A stretch of 41,551 bases of DNA from contig NZ_AOJG01000030.1 of the NCBI RefSeq assembly GCF_000337375.1, positions 1 through 41,551 on the forward strand, in the 5' to 3' direction. The translations under genes and the position numbers were made by a program. This document shows positions 7,521-15,307 of this stretch, piece after piece; positions within the stretch are counted from its first letter, which is position 1; each line of letters begins with the position of its first letter. A model generated the notes under the pieces. That model was not told where the DNA came from. It searched no databases and saw only the letters and a program-made list of their open reading frames with translations. Source of the DNA: Halorubrum lipolyticum DSM 21995. Lineage in GTDB: Archaea; Halobacteriota; Halobacteria; Halobacteriales; Haloferacaceae.

Positions 7521-7715
7521 CGGTCCGATCGCCGACCGATCCCCGATCGAGACCGCCTATCGGACGACGTCTTCGGTCCCGCCCCGCCACCGGAGACGGG
7601 CATACGTACTAGATCTGTTACTAGTGTACGAACGAGTACCATGTCAACAGTTACACCGCATTAACAACCGTTTTAGACCGTTTCGTTGAGTGTGGTGTGC
7701 CACCATTTCTCAAAA

Positions 7716-7743
7716 CATATTTGCAATATGAAAGGTTTTTACA
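7716..7743 (+). promoter_or_regulatory. Promoter with upstream palindrome for the small membrane protein at 7766
   Basis: CATATT-TGC-AATATG (7716-7730) is a perfect 6-bp inverted repeat centred 43 nt before ATG 7766, directly followed by a TATA-like GGTTTTTACA (7734-7743) about 27 nt before that ATG. The surrounding 7610-7765 stretch is markedly AT-rich for this chromosome. The palindrome sits where archaeal activators usually bind, just upstream of the TATA box. The regulator is unknown. Confidence 0.5.
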
Positions 7744-7765
7744 CTCCGAGAACCGACTTGTATCC

Positions 7766-8044
7766 ATGCAACCGATGACAAACGACTTTCCGGCCGCCGG
7801 CCGGTCCCCGGGACCCAACGTCGCGCCCGAGGGCATCGTCCGCGCCTCGTTCGCCTTCCTCGCGCTGATCGCCGTCGGCGTGCTCGTGGCCGCGTCCCCG
7901 CTCGTCTCGCTCGTTGTCCTCGCCGGCGTCGTCGCGCTCGGAGTCCTGGCGCGCTCGCTCGCTCGACACGTCGACCGCGAGACGGTCGGTCGCGTCAGCC
8001 TCCCCGGACTGGGGACCGTCGAGTACCGCTTCACCCGCAGCTAA
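7766..8044 (+). CDS. Small two-segment membrane protein
   Basis: A 92-residue protein (MQPMTNDFPAAGRSPG...), unrecognised. It has a hydrophilic N-terminus of about 30 residues, then two adjacent membrane segments, SFAFLALIAVGVLVAASPLV and LVVLAGVVALGVLARSL. A basic, amphipathic tail (ARHVDRETVGRVSLPGLGTV) ends in EYRFTRS. ATG 7766 is preferred over an upstream GTG at 7697 because the TATA-like box at 7734-7743 places the transcript start at 7766. Its 3' end faces copy 1 of the structured repeat. Confidence 0.6.
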   Translation: MQPMTNDFPAAGRSPGPNVAPEGIVRASFAFLALIAVGVLVAASPLVSLVVLAGVVALGVLARSLARHVDRETVGRVSLPGLGTVEYRFTRS

Positions 8045-8160
8045 CGACGCGTCGATACCGAACCGCCGGACGGACACCCGTTATTTCGGGCCTGTCGAGA
8101 TCTTCTTCTTCGGACCGCTTCGCGTTCGAGCTCGACGGTCGCTGAGAACTGCGTCTCGAT

Positions 8161-8613
8161 CGACAGCGGGAGTGGGTATAGCAAATTTGTGAAGCGGTTG
8201 TTTATAAACGGCTGAGTGATGTTGCTGGCGGCTGTGTATCGGCGAGCGACCCTTCCGCGGTGACGACCTCCAAAGCCCCAGCCGCTGCGGGCGGCGCACG
8301 CTCGCTGCGCTCCTCACTCGGTCGCTCTCGCTCCCTCGTTGCGGTGCTTGAGTCGCCTGCGCCGCCCTCACGGCTGCCCCTTTGAGTCCCGCCCCGCACA
8401 GCACCTCACGCCTCCCCAGCCTCGTCGCTGGCGCCCTCGGCGCCAGCGACTCCCTCGCACCGTCGGTTCGCGGCCCTGCGGGCCGCTCACCGGGGCGCGC
8501 CACCGCACCGCACTTATAAGTGATCGCTGCTATCGCTCACAGCTGTTTAAATACTGAATTACTGCCACCGACCTGCAATACCCACTCCCGCTGTCGCTCA
8601 CTGCCGTGTCTGC
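8161..8613. repeat. Structured dispersed repeat with terminal inverted repeats, copy 1
   Basis: The element is bounded by perfect 19-bp inverted repeats at 8161-8179 and 8578-8596. Similarity with copy 2 (24087-24610) continues outward to the shared GCCGTGTCTGC ending at 8613. Inside, from left: an AT palindrome GTTTATAAAC (8200-8209) and the 19-nt block 8266-8284 identical to copy 2. Next comes a long-range stem (CAGCCG 8279-8284 with CGGCTG 8371-8376; GGGCGGCGCA 8289-8298 with TGCGCCGCCC 8358-8367). Then comes the conserved CTGCCCCTTTGAGTCCCGCC block. A perfect 12-bp hairpin (8424-8435 with 8439-8450, loop CTC) is followed by a 7-bp GCGGCCC/GGGCCGC hairpin (8470-8486). GGGGCGCGCCACCGC follows, and finally the palindrome CACTTATAAGTG (8511-8522). 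No transposase ORF and no flanking target duplication are visible. It fills the 8045-8692 gap between convergent genes. It could be a MITE-like remnant, a structured RNA gene, or a bidirectional terminator/insulator. Confidence 0.85.
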
Positions 8614-8692
8614 GGTGACCGCAACGGGGCCAGGCGTCTCACCGGCTGAGGGTTTCGACGACTCCGCTTTTTGCCACTTCCTCGACCGCGGT

Positions 8693-9736
8693 TCAGAGCC
8701 CGTACGCGACCCGCTCGCCGACGTCGAGGCCGTTCGCGAGCGCGGCGTGGAGCCGTCCCTCGCCCGCGACCCAGTCGCCGAGGACGTACAGCCCCTCCCG
8801 ACGGGCGGAGTCGATCGGGCCGCGATCGACGCCCGTCTCCGGCTGCGCGTACCGCCAGCCCTGGTGGTCGGTCCACGCCGGGTCCGCCAGTCGGTCGTCG
8901 CCGAGGATGTCCGCGGCGTGTCCGGCGAGCCTCGCGACGTTCTCGGCCGGGTCCGCGTCGTAGCGCTCGACCGACCACTCGTGGTTCGCCTGCACGACCA
9001 GCAGGCTCTCGCCGTCGGGGACGTGGCCGGGCTTGCACTCCTCGCGGGAGAGCCACCCGACGGCGTGCTCCTTGTCGGTGTTGACGAGCCCGTAGTAGGG
9101 AACGTCGAGCGGGAACGGGTAGCGCAGCACCGCGGTCCAGACGGTGCGGTACGCCACGTCGCCGACGGCGTCGACGAGCGCCTCGCGGACCGGCGAATCC
9201 CACTCCGCGCCCCGGAGGAGGTCGGCGGTCTGGGGCGCCGGCGGATTCAACAGGAGAGCGTCGAACGGCCCCCGCGTCTCGCCGTCCGCGTCGTCGACCT
9301 CCCACCGGTCGCCGACCCGGCGGACCGTCTCGATCCGCGTCCGGCGGTGCACCGTCGCGTCGGTCCGGCCGAAGAGCCGCTTCGCGATCTGCGTGAGCCC
9401 CCGTCGGTAGCTCCACTTGTGCTCGTCCGCGTCGCGACCGGGCGAGACCTCGCCGTCGGCGTCGAAGACGTGGATCGGTTCGGTGACGTCCACGAGCCCC
9501 TCGTCGTCGAGCGTCTCCGTGATCAGCTCGACGACGCGCTCGTCGTCGGCCTTCAGGTAGTTCGCGCCGTAGTCGTAGGTCAACTCGTCGTGCCGGCGGG
9601 TCGCCGCGCGACCGCAGAGCCCGCCGGACTTCTCGAAGACCGTCACGTCCGCGTCCGGAAGCGCGCCGTCGACGGTGAACGCCGCGGCCGCGGCCCCCGC
9701 GCCCGCGCCGACGATGCCGATGTGTGTCACGGTCAC
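8693..9736 (-). CDS. Renalase-like NAD(P)/FAD-dependent oxidoreductase
   Basis: A 347-residue flavoprotein. The N-terminal dinucleotide fold is HIGIVGAGAGAAAAAFTV (about residues 5-22), with the ribose-binding acidic residue in VTVFEKSGGLCGR. The C-terminal FAD motif is GLYVLGDWVAGEGRLHAALA (about residues 317-336), as in renalase-like amine oxidase-fold proteins (COG3380 type). The substrate is unknown. Two GTG starts are possible, 9736 and 9730. The TATA-like GATTAAG on the minus strand (9755-9761) is about 27 nt from 9730, which would give the neat opening VTHIGIVGAG, so the protein may be two residues shorter than listed. It converges with copy 1 of the structured repeat. Confidence 0.8.
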   Translation of the reverse strand: MTVTHIGIVGAGAGAAAAAFTVDGALPDADVTVFEKSGGLCGRAATRRHDELTYDYGANYLKADDERVVELITETLDDEGLVDVTEPIHVFDADGEVSPGRDADEHKWSYRRGLTQIAKRLFGRTDATVHRRTRIETVRRVGDRWEVDDADGETRGPFDALLLNPPAPQTADLLRGAEWDSPVREALVDAVGDVAYRTVWTAVLRYPFPLDVPYYGLVNTDKEHAVGWLSREECKPGHVPDGESLLVVQANHEWSVERYDADPAENVARLAGHAADILGDDRLADPAWTDHQGWRYAQPETGVDRGPIDSARREGLYVLGDWVAGEGRLHAALANGLDVGERVAYGL

Positions 9737-9866
9737 TGGGAGGGGTCGCAGTCACTTAATCGGTCGCTCGGGGTCGTCGTCGGGCTCGGCGCCGGGGTCG
9801 TCTCTGTCGGCGGCCACGCGAACGGACGCCCGCGTACGAGGGGGCAAGAACCACCCCGACGACGCG

Positions 9867-9874
9867 TTTTATTT
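9867..9874 (+). promoter_or_regulatory. TATA-like box upstream of the OFA-type carrier
   Basis: TTTTATTT, the only AT-rich run in 9737-9985. It lies about 115 nt before ATG 9986, implying a leader of about 85-90 nt, unusual among the mostly leaderless genes here. A 15-codon ORF (9946-9993) lies in that leader and overlaps the carrier start. Confidence 0.4.
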
Positions 9875-9985
9875 CCGCGTGCCGACAGCGTGCGCACACG
9901 ACCCGCCGGCCCGGCGAACGGGACGGGCCTGACTCCGACACTCTCATGACCCACGACACGACCGGACGCGGAACGGACGGTGCCG

Positions 9986-11419
9986 ATGGCTGACGACGCC
10001 GACGGTCCCCCGGACGACTCCCCCACAGCCGACGGCCCCCCGGCCGACTCCCCCGCGACCGACCCCGAGGCGTCGGCCGGTTCCGGCGTGGACTACGCCG
10101 GGCGGGCGTCCGAGATCCTCGGCTTCTCCCGCTGGTGGCAGATCGCCGCCGCCGCGGGGATGATGGCGGCGGTGAGCCCCTACCAGTACGTCTGGTCGTC
10201 GATCGAACAGCCGCTGGCCGAGAGCCTCGACATCGCCCTGCCCGCGCTCGGCGCGGTGTTCTCCTTCTACGTCGTCTTCCAGTCGCTCTCGCAGTTCCCC
10301 GCCGGGAAGTGGCGCGACAGCCGCGGGCCGGGCGCGCTCACCTTCCTCGCCGCCCTGCTCGCCGGGGGCGGGTACGTCGGGCTCGCCTACGCGACGACGC
10401 TCTGGCAGCTGTACCTGCTGTACTCGCTCGGCGCGGTCGGCGTGGGGATCGTGTACACCGTCGCGGTCAACACCGCGGTCAAGTGGTTCCCGGACCGGAC
10501 GGGACTCACCACCGGCGTCGGGACGATGGCGTTCGCGGCCGGGAGCGCGCTCGTGGTCCCGTACGTCCGCGCGAACGCCACCGTCGCCGCCTACAGCGAC
10601 GTGCTTCGCAACGTCGGGCTCGGCATCCTCGTCGTGACGCTCGTCGGCGCGTTCCTCCTCCGAGACCCGCCGGACGACTGGCTCGGGCTCGACGGGGGCG
10701 GCGGGGACGGCGACGGGGCGGGAGGCGACGACGAGGGCGGCGACGGAAGCGACGGCCTCGCGGCGTCGCTCCGCGGCCGCGCGTACACCACCCGCGAGAT
10801 GCTCTCGACGTGGCAGTTCTGGCTGCTGTACGCGATGTTCGTCGCGATGGCCGGGGCCGACCTGCTCGTCATCGCCAACGTCGTCCGGTTCGCCGAGCAG
10901 TTCGGGCTGAGAGCGGTCGTCGCGACCGCGTCCGCGACCCTGCTGCCCGTCGCCGCCGGCGTCTCGCGGATGATCCTCGGGGAGGCGTCCGACCGCTTCG
11001 ACCGCAAGCGGGTGATGGCGGCCTCGTTCGTCCTCGCTGGGGTGTTCCGCCTCGCGCTGATCGGTGCCGGGCGGGCCGAGGCCGGGGTCGCGTTCGTCGC
11101 GCTGGTGATGGCGGCGATGTTCTTCTCCTCGCCGCTGTTCGTCTACTTCCCGTCGGTGATCGCCGACTACTACGGCGCCAGGAACTCCTCCGGGAACTAC
11201 GCGGTCCTCTACACCGCCAAGGTCGGCGGCGGGGTGTTCGCCGGCACCGTGGCCGGCTACCTCGTCGCGACCGCCGGCTGGATCCCGACGTTCGCGCTCG
11301 GCGGCGGGCTCGCGATCGCCGCGGGGCTGGCGGCGCTCCTGCTCCGCCCGCCGAGCGGGTCCGGGCTGGAGGGAGACCCGACGGACCCGGCGAACCCGAC
11401 CGACCCGGCCGCCGAGTAG
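9986..11419 (+). CDS. OFA-family MFS transporter (oxalate/formate antiporter-like)
   Basis: A carrier of about 477 residues with twelve predicted membrane helices. A long Asp/Pro-rich cytoplasmic N-terminus (about 35 residues) precedes the first helix. Features of the OFA branch of the major facilitator superfamily include SPYQYVWSSIEQPLAES in the first loop, GKWRDSRGPG as the loop 2-3 motif and GVGIVYTVAVNTAVKWFPD in helices 4-5. FLLRDPPDDWLG ends the N-terminal half. A Gly/Asp-rich linker separates the two six-helix halves. Family members exchange small mono- or dicarboxylates; the substrate here cannot be told. ATG 9986 is listed, and a GTG two codons upstream (9980) is in frame. The gene has a long leader for this genome. 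Confidence 0.8.
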   Translation: MADDADGPPDDSPTADGPPADSPATDPEASAGSGVDYAGRASEILGFSRWWQIAAAAGMMAAVSPYQYVWSSIEQPLAESLDIALPALGAVFSFYVVFQSLSQFPAGKWRDSRGPGALTFLAALLAGGGYVGLAYATTLWQLYLLYSLGAVGVGIVYTVAVNTAVKWFPDRTGLTTGVGTMAFAAGSALVVPYVRANATVAAYSDVLRNVGLGILVVTLVGAFLLRDPPDDWLGLDGGGGDGDGAGGDDEGGDGSDGLAASLRGRAYTTREMLSTWQFWLLYAMFVAMAGADLLVIANVVRFAEQFGLRAVVATASATLLPVAAGVSRMILGEASDRFDRKRVMAASFVLAGVFRLALIGAGRAEAGVAFVALVMAAMFFSSPLFVYFPSVIADYYGARNSSGNYAVLYTAKVGGGVFAGTVAGYLVATAGWIPTFALGGGLAIAAGLAALLLRPPSGSGLEGDPTDPANPTDPAAE

Positions 11420-11453
11420 CCGGCCGGTCGATAGACGGTCCCGTTCCACTCGG

Positions 11454-12314
11454 CTACGCCTCGGCCATCGCCCGCTCGATCCGCCGCTTCAGCTCGTCGA
11501 GTCGGTCGCCGACCGCGCCGACCGTCGCCAGCACGGGGTACGTCGCCGAGAGGTCTTGATAGAGGTACGTGGGAACGTCGATGTCGCCGGCGATCGCGAG
11601 GTCGCGCTCGTGAGACGCGAGCTCCCGCTGGCGGCGCGCGGCGATCCGGTCGCAGTCGTCGATCAGGGCCTCGGACCGAGCGCGATAGGCGTCGAGCGTC
11701 CCGAACCCGTCCTCGGAGAACTCCCTCCGGGCGGTCGACGCGACCTCGCTTCGGATCGGGGTGAGCCGGGAGGCGGCCCGTTCGACCGACTCCGCCTCCG
11801 ACCGGACCGTGTCGGCGAACCGCTCGCGCTCCTCGGTCGCGGTCTTCGTCGCGTCCAGCAGGGACCGCTTGCACTCGGCGTGGAACCGCGACCCCCGCGT
11901 GAGCGCGTACGCGAGCTCCGGAGAGAACTCCTCGGCGACGCTCCGCTCGTAGGTGTCGTCGTACTCGTCCTCGTAGTGGGGGACGGACATCACCGTCTCT
12001 CGGTACGCGTCCCTCACCGCGACGAGCCCCGACCCAGCCGGCGGCCCCGATCCGGGGGACTCGGCGGTTCCGGAGGGCCCGACCGCCCTGGCTCCCCCGG
12101 CGACGCCGATCGGTCCGCCGCCTCCGCCGCCCGCGACCGGTCCCGCGCCGCCGTCCGTTCGGACCGGTTCCGACGGGACGGACGCGACGCGCCCGCGGAA
12201 GGCGCGGAACGCCTCGCGCTCGTCGCCGACGCGTCGCCGCTCGACGCGGAGCGCCGCGCGCGCCTCGTCCAGCAGCCCGGGGCCCCCGTCCGTCGGCTCG
12301 GTCGTCGTTGCCAT
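11454..12314 (-). CDS. Haloarchaeal coiled-coil protein, DUF7260-like
   Basis: A 286-residue soluble protein with no signal peptide. The N-terminal helical region (LDEARAALRVERRRVGDERE) is followed by a Gly/Pro-rich linker (about residues 52-95). Then comes a conserved-looking core, VRDAYRETVMSVPHYEDEYD and FSPELAYALTRGSRFH, and a long helical, probably coiled-coil C-terminal half rich in Arg and Glu. The VRDAYRETVMSVPHY segment is what I associate with the haloarchaeal DUF7260 group, of unknown function. ATG 12314 is chosen; a TATA box at 12347-12355 lies about 36 nt upstream. The gene converges with the OFA carrier. Confidence 0.6.
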   Translation of the reverse strand: MATTTEPTDGGPGLLDEARAALRVERRRVGDEREAFRAFRGRVASVPSEPVRTDGGAGPVAGGGGGGPIGVAGGARAVGPSGTAESPGSGPPAGSGLVAVRDAYRETVMSVPHYEDEYDDTYERSVAEEFSPELAYALTRGSRFHAECKRSLLDATKTATEERERFADTVRSEAESVERAASRLTPIRSEVASTARREFSEDGFGTLDAYRARSEALIDDCDRIAARRQRELASHERDLAIAGDIDVPTYLYQDLSATYPVLATVGAVGDRLDELKRRIERAMAEA

Positions 12315-12346
12315 ACCGCATCGGTCGCGTATCGCCCACGTAAACG

Positions 12347-12355
12347 CTTATAATA
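12347..12355 (-). promoter_or_regulatory. TATA box of the DUF7260-like gene
   Basis: TATTATAAG on the minus strand, centred about 36 nt before ATG 12314. The rest of the 137-nt gap 12315-12451 shows nothing else recognisable. Confidence 0.55.
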
Positions 12356-12451
12356 GCGATACGGGGCGCACGAGAGCGGTACGGGGCGCTCAATAGGGCT
12401 CCGGAGCCACCGACCCCCCTCGCCACTGGCGGCGAGGCGACTCTCCCGCGG

Positions 12452-12787
12452 TTAGGCGACGCCCCTCGCGAGCGACCCGAGCAGCGGGAGCCCGAGGGCG
12501 CCGCCGACGGTGACGTAAACGACCGGGCGCATCTCGGGGACGAACGCGGCCGCGGGCCCGAGGGAGACGGCGAAGGCGGCCAGCGCGATCACCCCCGCCG
12601 CGAACGCGTACGCGACGCCGCGGCGGAACGTGGGAGCCACGAGCGCGGCCGCCGCGCCGGCGGCGACGAGCCCGAGCCAGTGGACCGACGCGAGGGCGAC
12701 GCCGGCGACGAGCGCGACCGCGAGGGCGACGGCGTGGGGGCGGGAGTCGGTCCGGACCCGGTCGAGGAGCGCGTCGGGGTCGGTCAC
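12452..12787 (-). CDS. Hypothetical four-segment membrane protein coupled to the acylase
   Basis: A 111-residue protein starting at GTG 12787. A short charged N-terminus (DPDALLDRVRTDSRPH) leads into roughly four hydrophobic segments (about residues 19-34, 37-50, 58-80 and 86-105). I do not recognise the family. It overlaps the stop codon of the penicillin acylase homologue in GTGA, so it is the downstream gene of a two-gene operon. Membrane placement next to a Tat-exported enzyme could indicate anchoring or transport of the enzyme's product, but that is inference from position alone. Confidence 0.65.
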   Translation of the reverse strand: MTDPDALLDRVRTDSRPHAVALAVALVAGVALASVHWLGLVAAGAAAALVAPTFRRGVAYAFAAGVIALAAFAVSLGPAAAFVPEMRPVVYVTVGGALGLPLLGSLARGVA

Positions 12788-15213
12788 GACGAGTCACCTC
12801 TGAACGCGACCGTCTCGTCGGCGTCGGGCGGTCTCCTCAGCGACATCGGCTTCTGGTCGTTCGCCAGCCACGCCCGGAGCTGGTCGTCGTAGTGCTCGGA
12901 GAAGTAGTCGCCGGAGTTGCCGCCGGGGATCACCGCCGTGGCGTCGGTCCCGGGCCGAACGACCATCCGCCAGCTCGACCCAACCGCGTCGTCGACCCGG
13001 TAGTTCATCACGGTGGCGCGGGAGCCGTCGACCGGGATCTCGTCGTAGTTCAAGAAGGGCGCCTCGCCGCCGAGCGGGTGGGTTATCGCCGCCGTCGAGT
13101 TCCAGTCGCCGTACGTCTCCCACCCCGCCTCGGCGATCTCCGCGAGCGACTCCTCCAGCGCCGCGACCATGGTCTCCGGGCGCGAGCGGTCGGCGAAGAT
13201 CGGATCGTCGTCGGGCAGCGCCGCGAGCACCCAGTCGCTCGGGCGGTACGCCTCGCCGAGGTCGGCCGCGTCGAACGTCGGCTCGAAAGCGAGTTCGCGG
13301 AACCGGTCGAGCCACCGCGCGAACACGAGCGCGGCGCGGGAGTCTCTGTCCATCCGGTAGTCCCAGTCGTCGAGGGCCTCGGCCGCCGCAGTCGCACGGT
13401 CCGACGGATCCTCGTCCGCACGTTCGCCCGCGGCCTCGACCGCCGCGATCAAGTCGGGCACCAACTGGGCCGCGCGCCCGTCGCGAACGTCCCGCTGGAG
13501 CGCGCGGTGGAAGGCCGGGTCGGTCGGCTCGTCGGACTCGATCGCGTCGTCGAGCCGGTCGGCGATTCGCATACCGCGGTAGGGAGTCGCGTACGCGACG
13601 CCGACGTAGTGGCGCGGGTCGTCGATCACGCGCTGGTTCGCGGTCGAGAGCGCGTCCGGGTCGATCGCGTGGGGTTTCTCCTCGAAGGGCACGAACCCGT
13701 CCCACGAGGACCGGCCGAACGGCTCGAACCCCGCCCACTCCCCCTCGCCGGCGGAGCCGTCGAAGATCCGGTCGCCGGCGACCGCCTCGCCGTCGACCTC
13801 GCGGATCGGGAGCTTCCCGGTCGCGTAGTACATCGTCCGCCCGTCGGCGTCGGCGTACACGAGGTTCTGGGTCGGGAGGTCGAACTTCCGCGCGGCCGCG
13901 AGCGCGTCGTCGAACCCCTCGCTTCGCCCCAGTTCGTCGATCGCGACCGTGGTCCGGGTCGCGGTGTGGCCGGTCCACGCGACGCCGACCCGCCGTCCTT
14001 CGCGCTCGATCAGGGGGCCGTGGACCGTCCGCTTGGTCTCGATCTCGCGGTCCTCGCCGCCCGACACGGGGATCGTCCGCGTCTCGGTCTCGAACTCGCG
14101 CCACTCGCCGTCGTAGCGGTAGCGCTCGCCCGCCTCGTCGGTCTCGTAGCGGTAGCAGTCGAGCACGTCGGCGCCGACGTTGGTGAACGACCACGTCCCG
14201 CGGTCGTTGGCGCCCGCGATGACGAAGGGGACGCCCGGAAACGTCGCCCCGCGGACCGACCGCTCCGGGGTCTCGACGCCCTGTTCGTACCACAGCGGCG
14301 GGGCCATCAGCGACAGGTGCGGGTCGTACGCGACGATCGGCGTCCCGCTCGCCGTGTGCTCGCCCGAGACGACCCAGCTGTTCGAGCCGACGCCGGTCGG
14401 GGACTCGAACCCGGAGAGCCACGCCGTGAGGTCGGCGTCGACGGGGTCGGAAGCGGCGACCCGTCGCCGGTCGGGACCGCCGACCCGCCTCCTGCTCCCG
14501 CCTCCGAGCCGCGTCTCGTCGCCGTCGAGGATCGTCGCGTCGTGGTCGAGTCGCCGCGGGAACAGCTCGTCAGCGCGGTCCGCGCCGAGACGGTCGACGA
14601 CGACCGCCCGGCGGAGCGCCGAGAAGTCGCCGGTGAGCGTCCACGAGATCTGCTTTTCCATCAGCATCGAGTCGACCGGGGTCCACGGCCGCGGCTCGTG
14701 ACCGACCAGCGCGAACTCCAGCGGGAGCGGCTCGGCCTCGATCGCGGCGTTGACACCGTCGGCGAACGCCTCGACGAGCGGCCCGGCCGGGGTCTCGCGC
14801 ACGAGGTCCCACGTCGCCTCGGCGGCGTCGGCGAACCCCATGGCGAGGTTGAACTCGTCGCTCTCGACGGTCGACTCGCCGACCGCCTCCGAGAGCCGCC
14901 CGCGCATCACCCGCCGCTGGAGGTCCATCGCGAAGAGCCGGTCGAACGCCTGCAGGTAGCCGACCGCGAAGTACGCCGCGGCCTCGTCGGCAGCTTCGAC
15001 GTGCGGGACGCCGTCACCGTCGACCCGCACGTCCGCGTCGCCGTGCGGGCTCGTAACGGTCTCCGGGAGCGACCGGTCGGCCGCGTCCCACGCCTCGCCG
15101 GAGAGCGGGGCGAACGAGTCGAGGAGGTCGGCCGCGGACGAGGCCGCGATCCCGCCGGTCCCGGCCGCTAACGCGGCGGCGAGGACGGCCCGGCGCGTGG
15201 TGTCGTTCGTCAC
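12784..15213 (-). CDS. Tat-exported penicillin acylase family N-terminal-nucleophile hydrolase
   Basis: An 809-residue protein of the penicillin amidase (Ntn hydrolase) family, made as a precursor that cleaves itself. The N-terminus DTTRRAVLAAALAAGTGG is a twin-arginine signal, so the enzyme is exported folded. The alpha-chain has YFAVGYLQAFDRLFAMDLQR (about residues 75-94). The autocatalytic site is GVGSNSWVVSG with the nucleophile Ser277, matching the family's (G)SN(N/S)W motif. Later regions GVPFVIAGANDRGTWSFTNV and NQRVIDDPRHY (the beta-chain Asn and loop) are also typical. GTG 15213 is supported by an AT-rich box 27 nt upstream. Homologues deacylate beta-lactams, N-acyl homoserine lactones or other N-acyl amines; an acyl-lactone or lipid-amide role is possible but unproven. 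Translationally coupled to a small membrane protein. Confidence 0.88.
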   Translation of the reverse strand: MTNDTTRRAVLAAALAAGTGGIAASSAADLLDSFAPLSGEAWDAADRSLPETVTSPHGDADVRVDGDGVPHVEAADEAAAYFAVGYLQAFDRLFAMDLQRRVMRGRLSEAVGESTVESDEFNLAMGFADAAEATWDLVRETPAGPLVEAFADGVNAAIEAEPLPLEFALVGHEPRPWTPVDSMLMEKQISWTLTGDFSALRRAVVVDRLGADRADELFPRRLDHDATILDGDETRLGGGSRRRVGGPDRRRVAASDPVDADLTAWLSGFESPTGVGSNSWVVSGEHTASGTPIVAYDPHLSLMAPPLWYEQGVETPERSVRGATFPGVPFVIAGANDRGTWSFTNVGADVLDCYRYETDEAGERYRYDGEWREFETETRTIPVSGGEDREIETKRTVHGPLIEREGRRVGVAWTGHTATRTTVAIDELGRSEGFDDALAAARKFDLPTQNLVYADADGRTMYYATGKLPIREVDGEAVAGDRIFDGSAGEGEWAGFEPFGRSSWDGFVPFEEKPHAIDPDALSTANQRVIDDPRHYVGVAYATPYRGMRIADRLDDAIESDEPTDPAFHRALQRDVRDGRAAQLVPDLIAAVEAAGERADEDPSDRATAAAEALDDWDYRMDRDSRAALVFARWLDRFRELAFEPTFDAADLGEAYRPSDWVLAALPDDDPIFADRSRPETMVAALEESLAEIAEAGWETYGDWNSTAAITHPLGGEAPFLNYDEIPVDGSRATVMNYRVDDAVGSSWRMVVRPGTDATAVIPGGNSGDYFSEHYDDQLRAWLANDQKPMSLRRPPDADETVAFRGDSS

Positions 15214-15235
15214 CCCGTGACCGAGCCGTCGGTTC

Positions 15236-15246
15236 CTAATGATTAT
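15236..15246. promoter_or_regulatory. Divergent AT-rich promoter core between acylase and cinA-like genes
   Basis: CTAATGATTATT read on the plus strand. On the minus strand it gives AATAATCATT, 27 nt before the GTG of the acylase gene (leaderless). In the plus direction it is about 65 nt before ATG 15308, which would leave a leader of about 40 nt. Confidence 0.5.
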
Positions 15247-15307
15247 TCCGATGGGTCTCGGAGTCGACGGGAAACGCACATCCGTGCGCCGGCCCTGCGA
15301 TCGGGTA

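Noticed and set aside
7697-7766. N-terminal extension (from GTG 7697) of the small membrane protein
   Set aside because: It would translate across the palindrome and TATA-like box; ATG 7766 is 27 nt from that box.
8339-8557. Short ORFs within the structured repeats on either strand
   Set aside because: They run through hairpins, differ between copies and lack independent promoter or family support.
12892-15171. 759-codon plus-strand ORF opposite the penicillin acylase gene
   Set aside because: Antisense shadow. The minus-strand frame has the Tat signal, SNSWVVSG nucleophile motif and a promoter.
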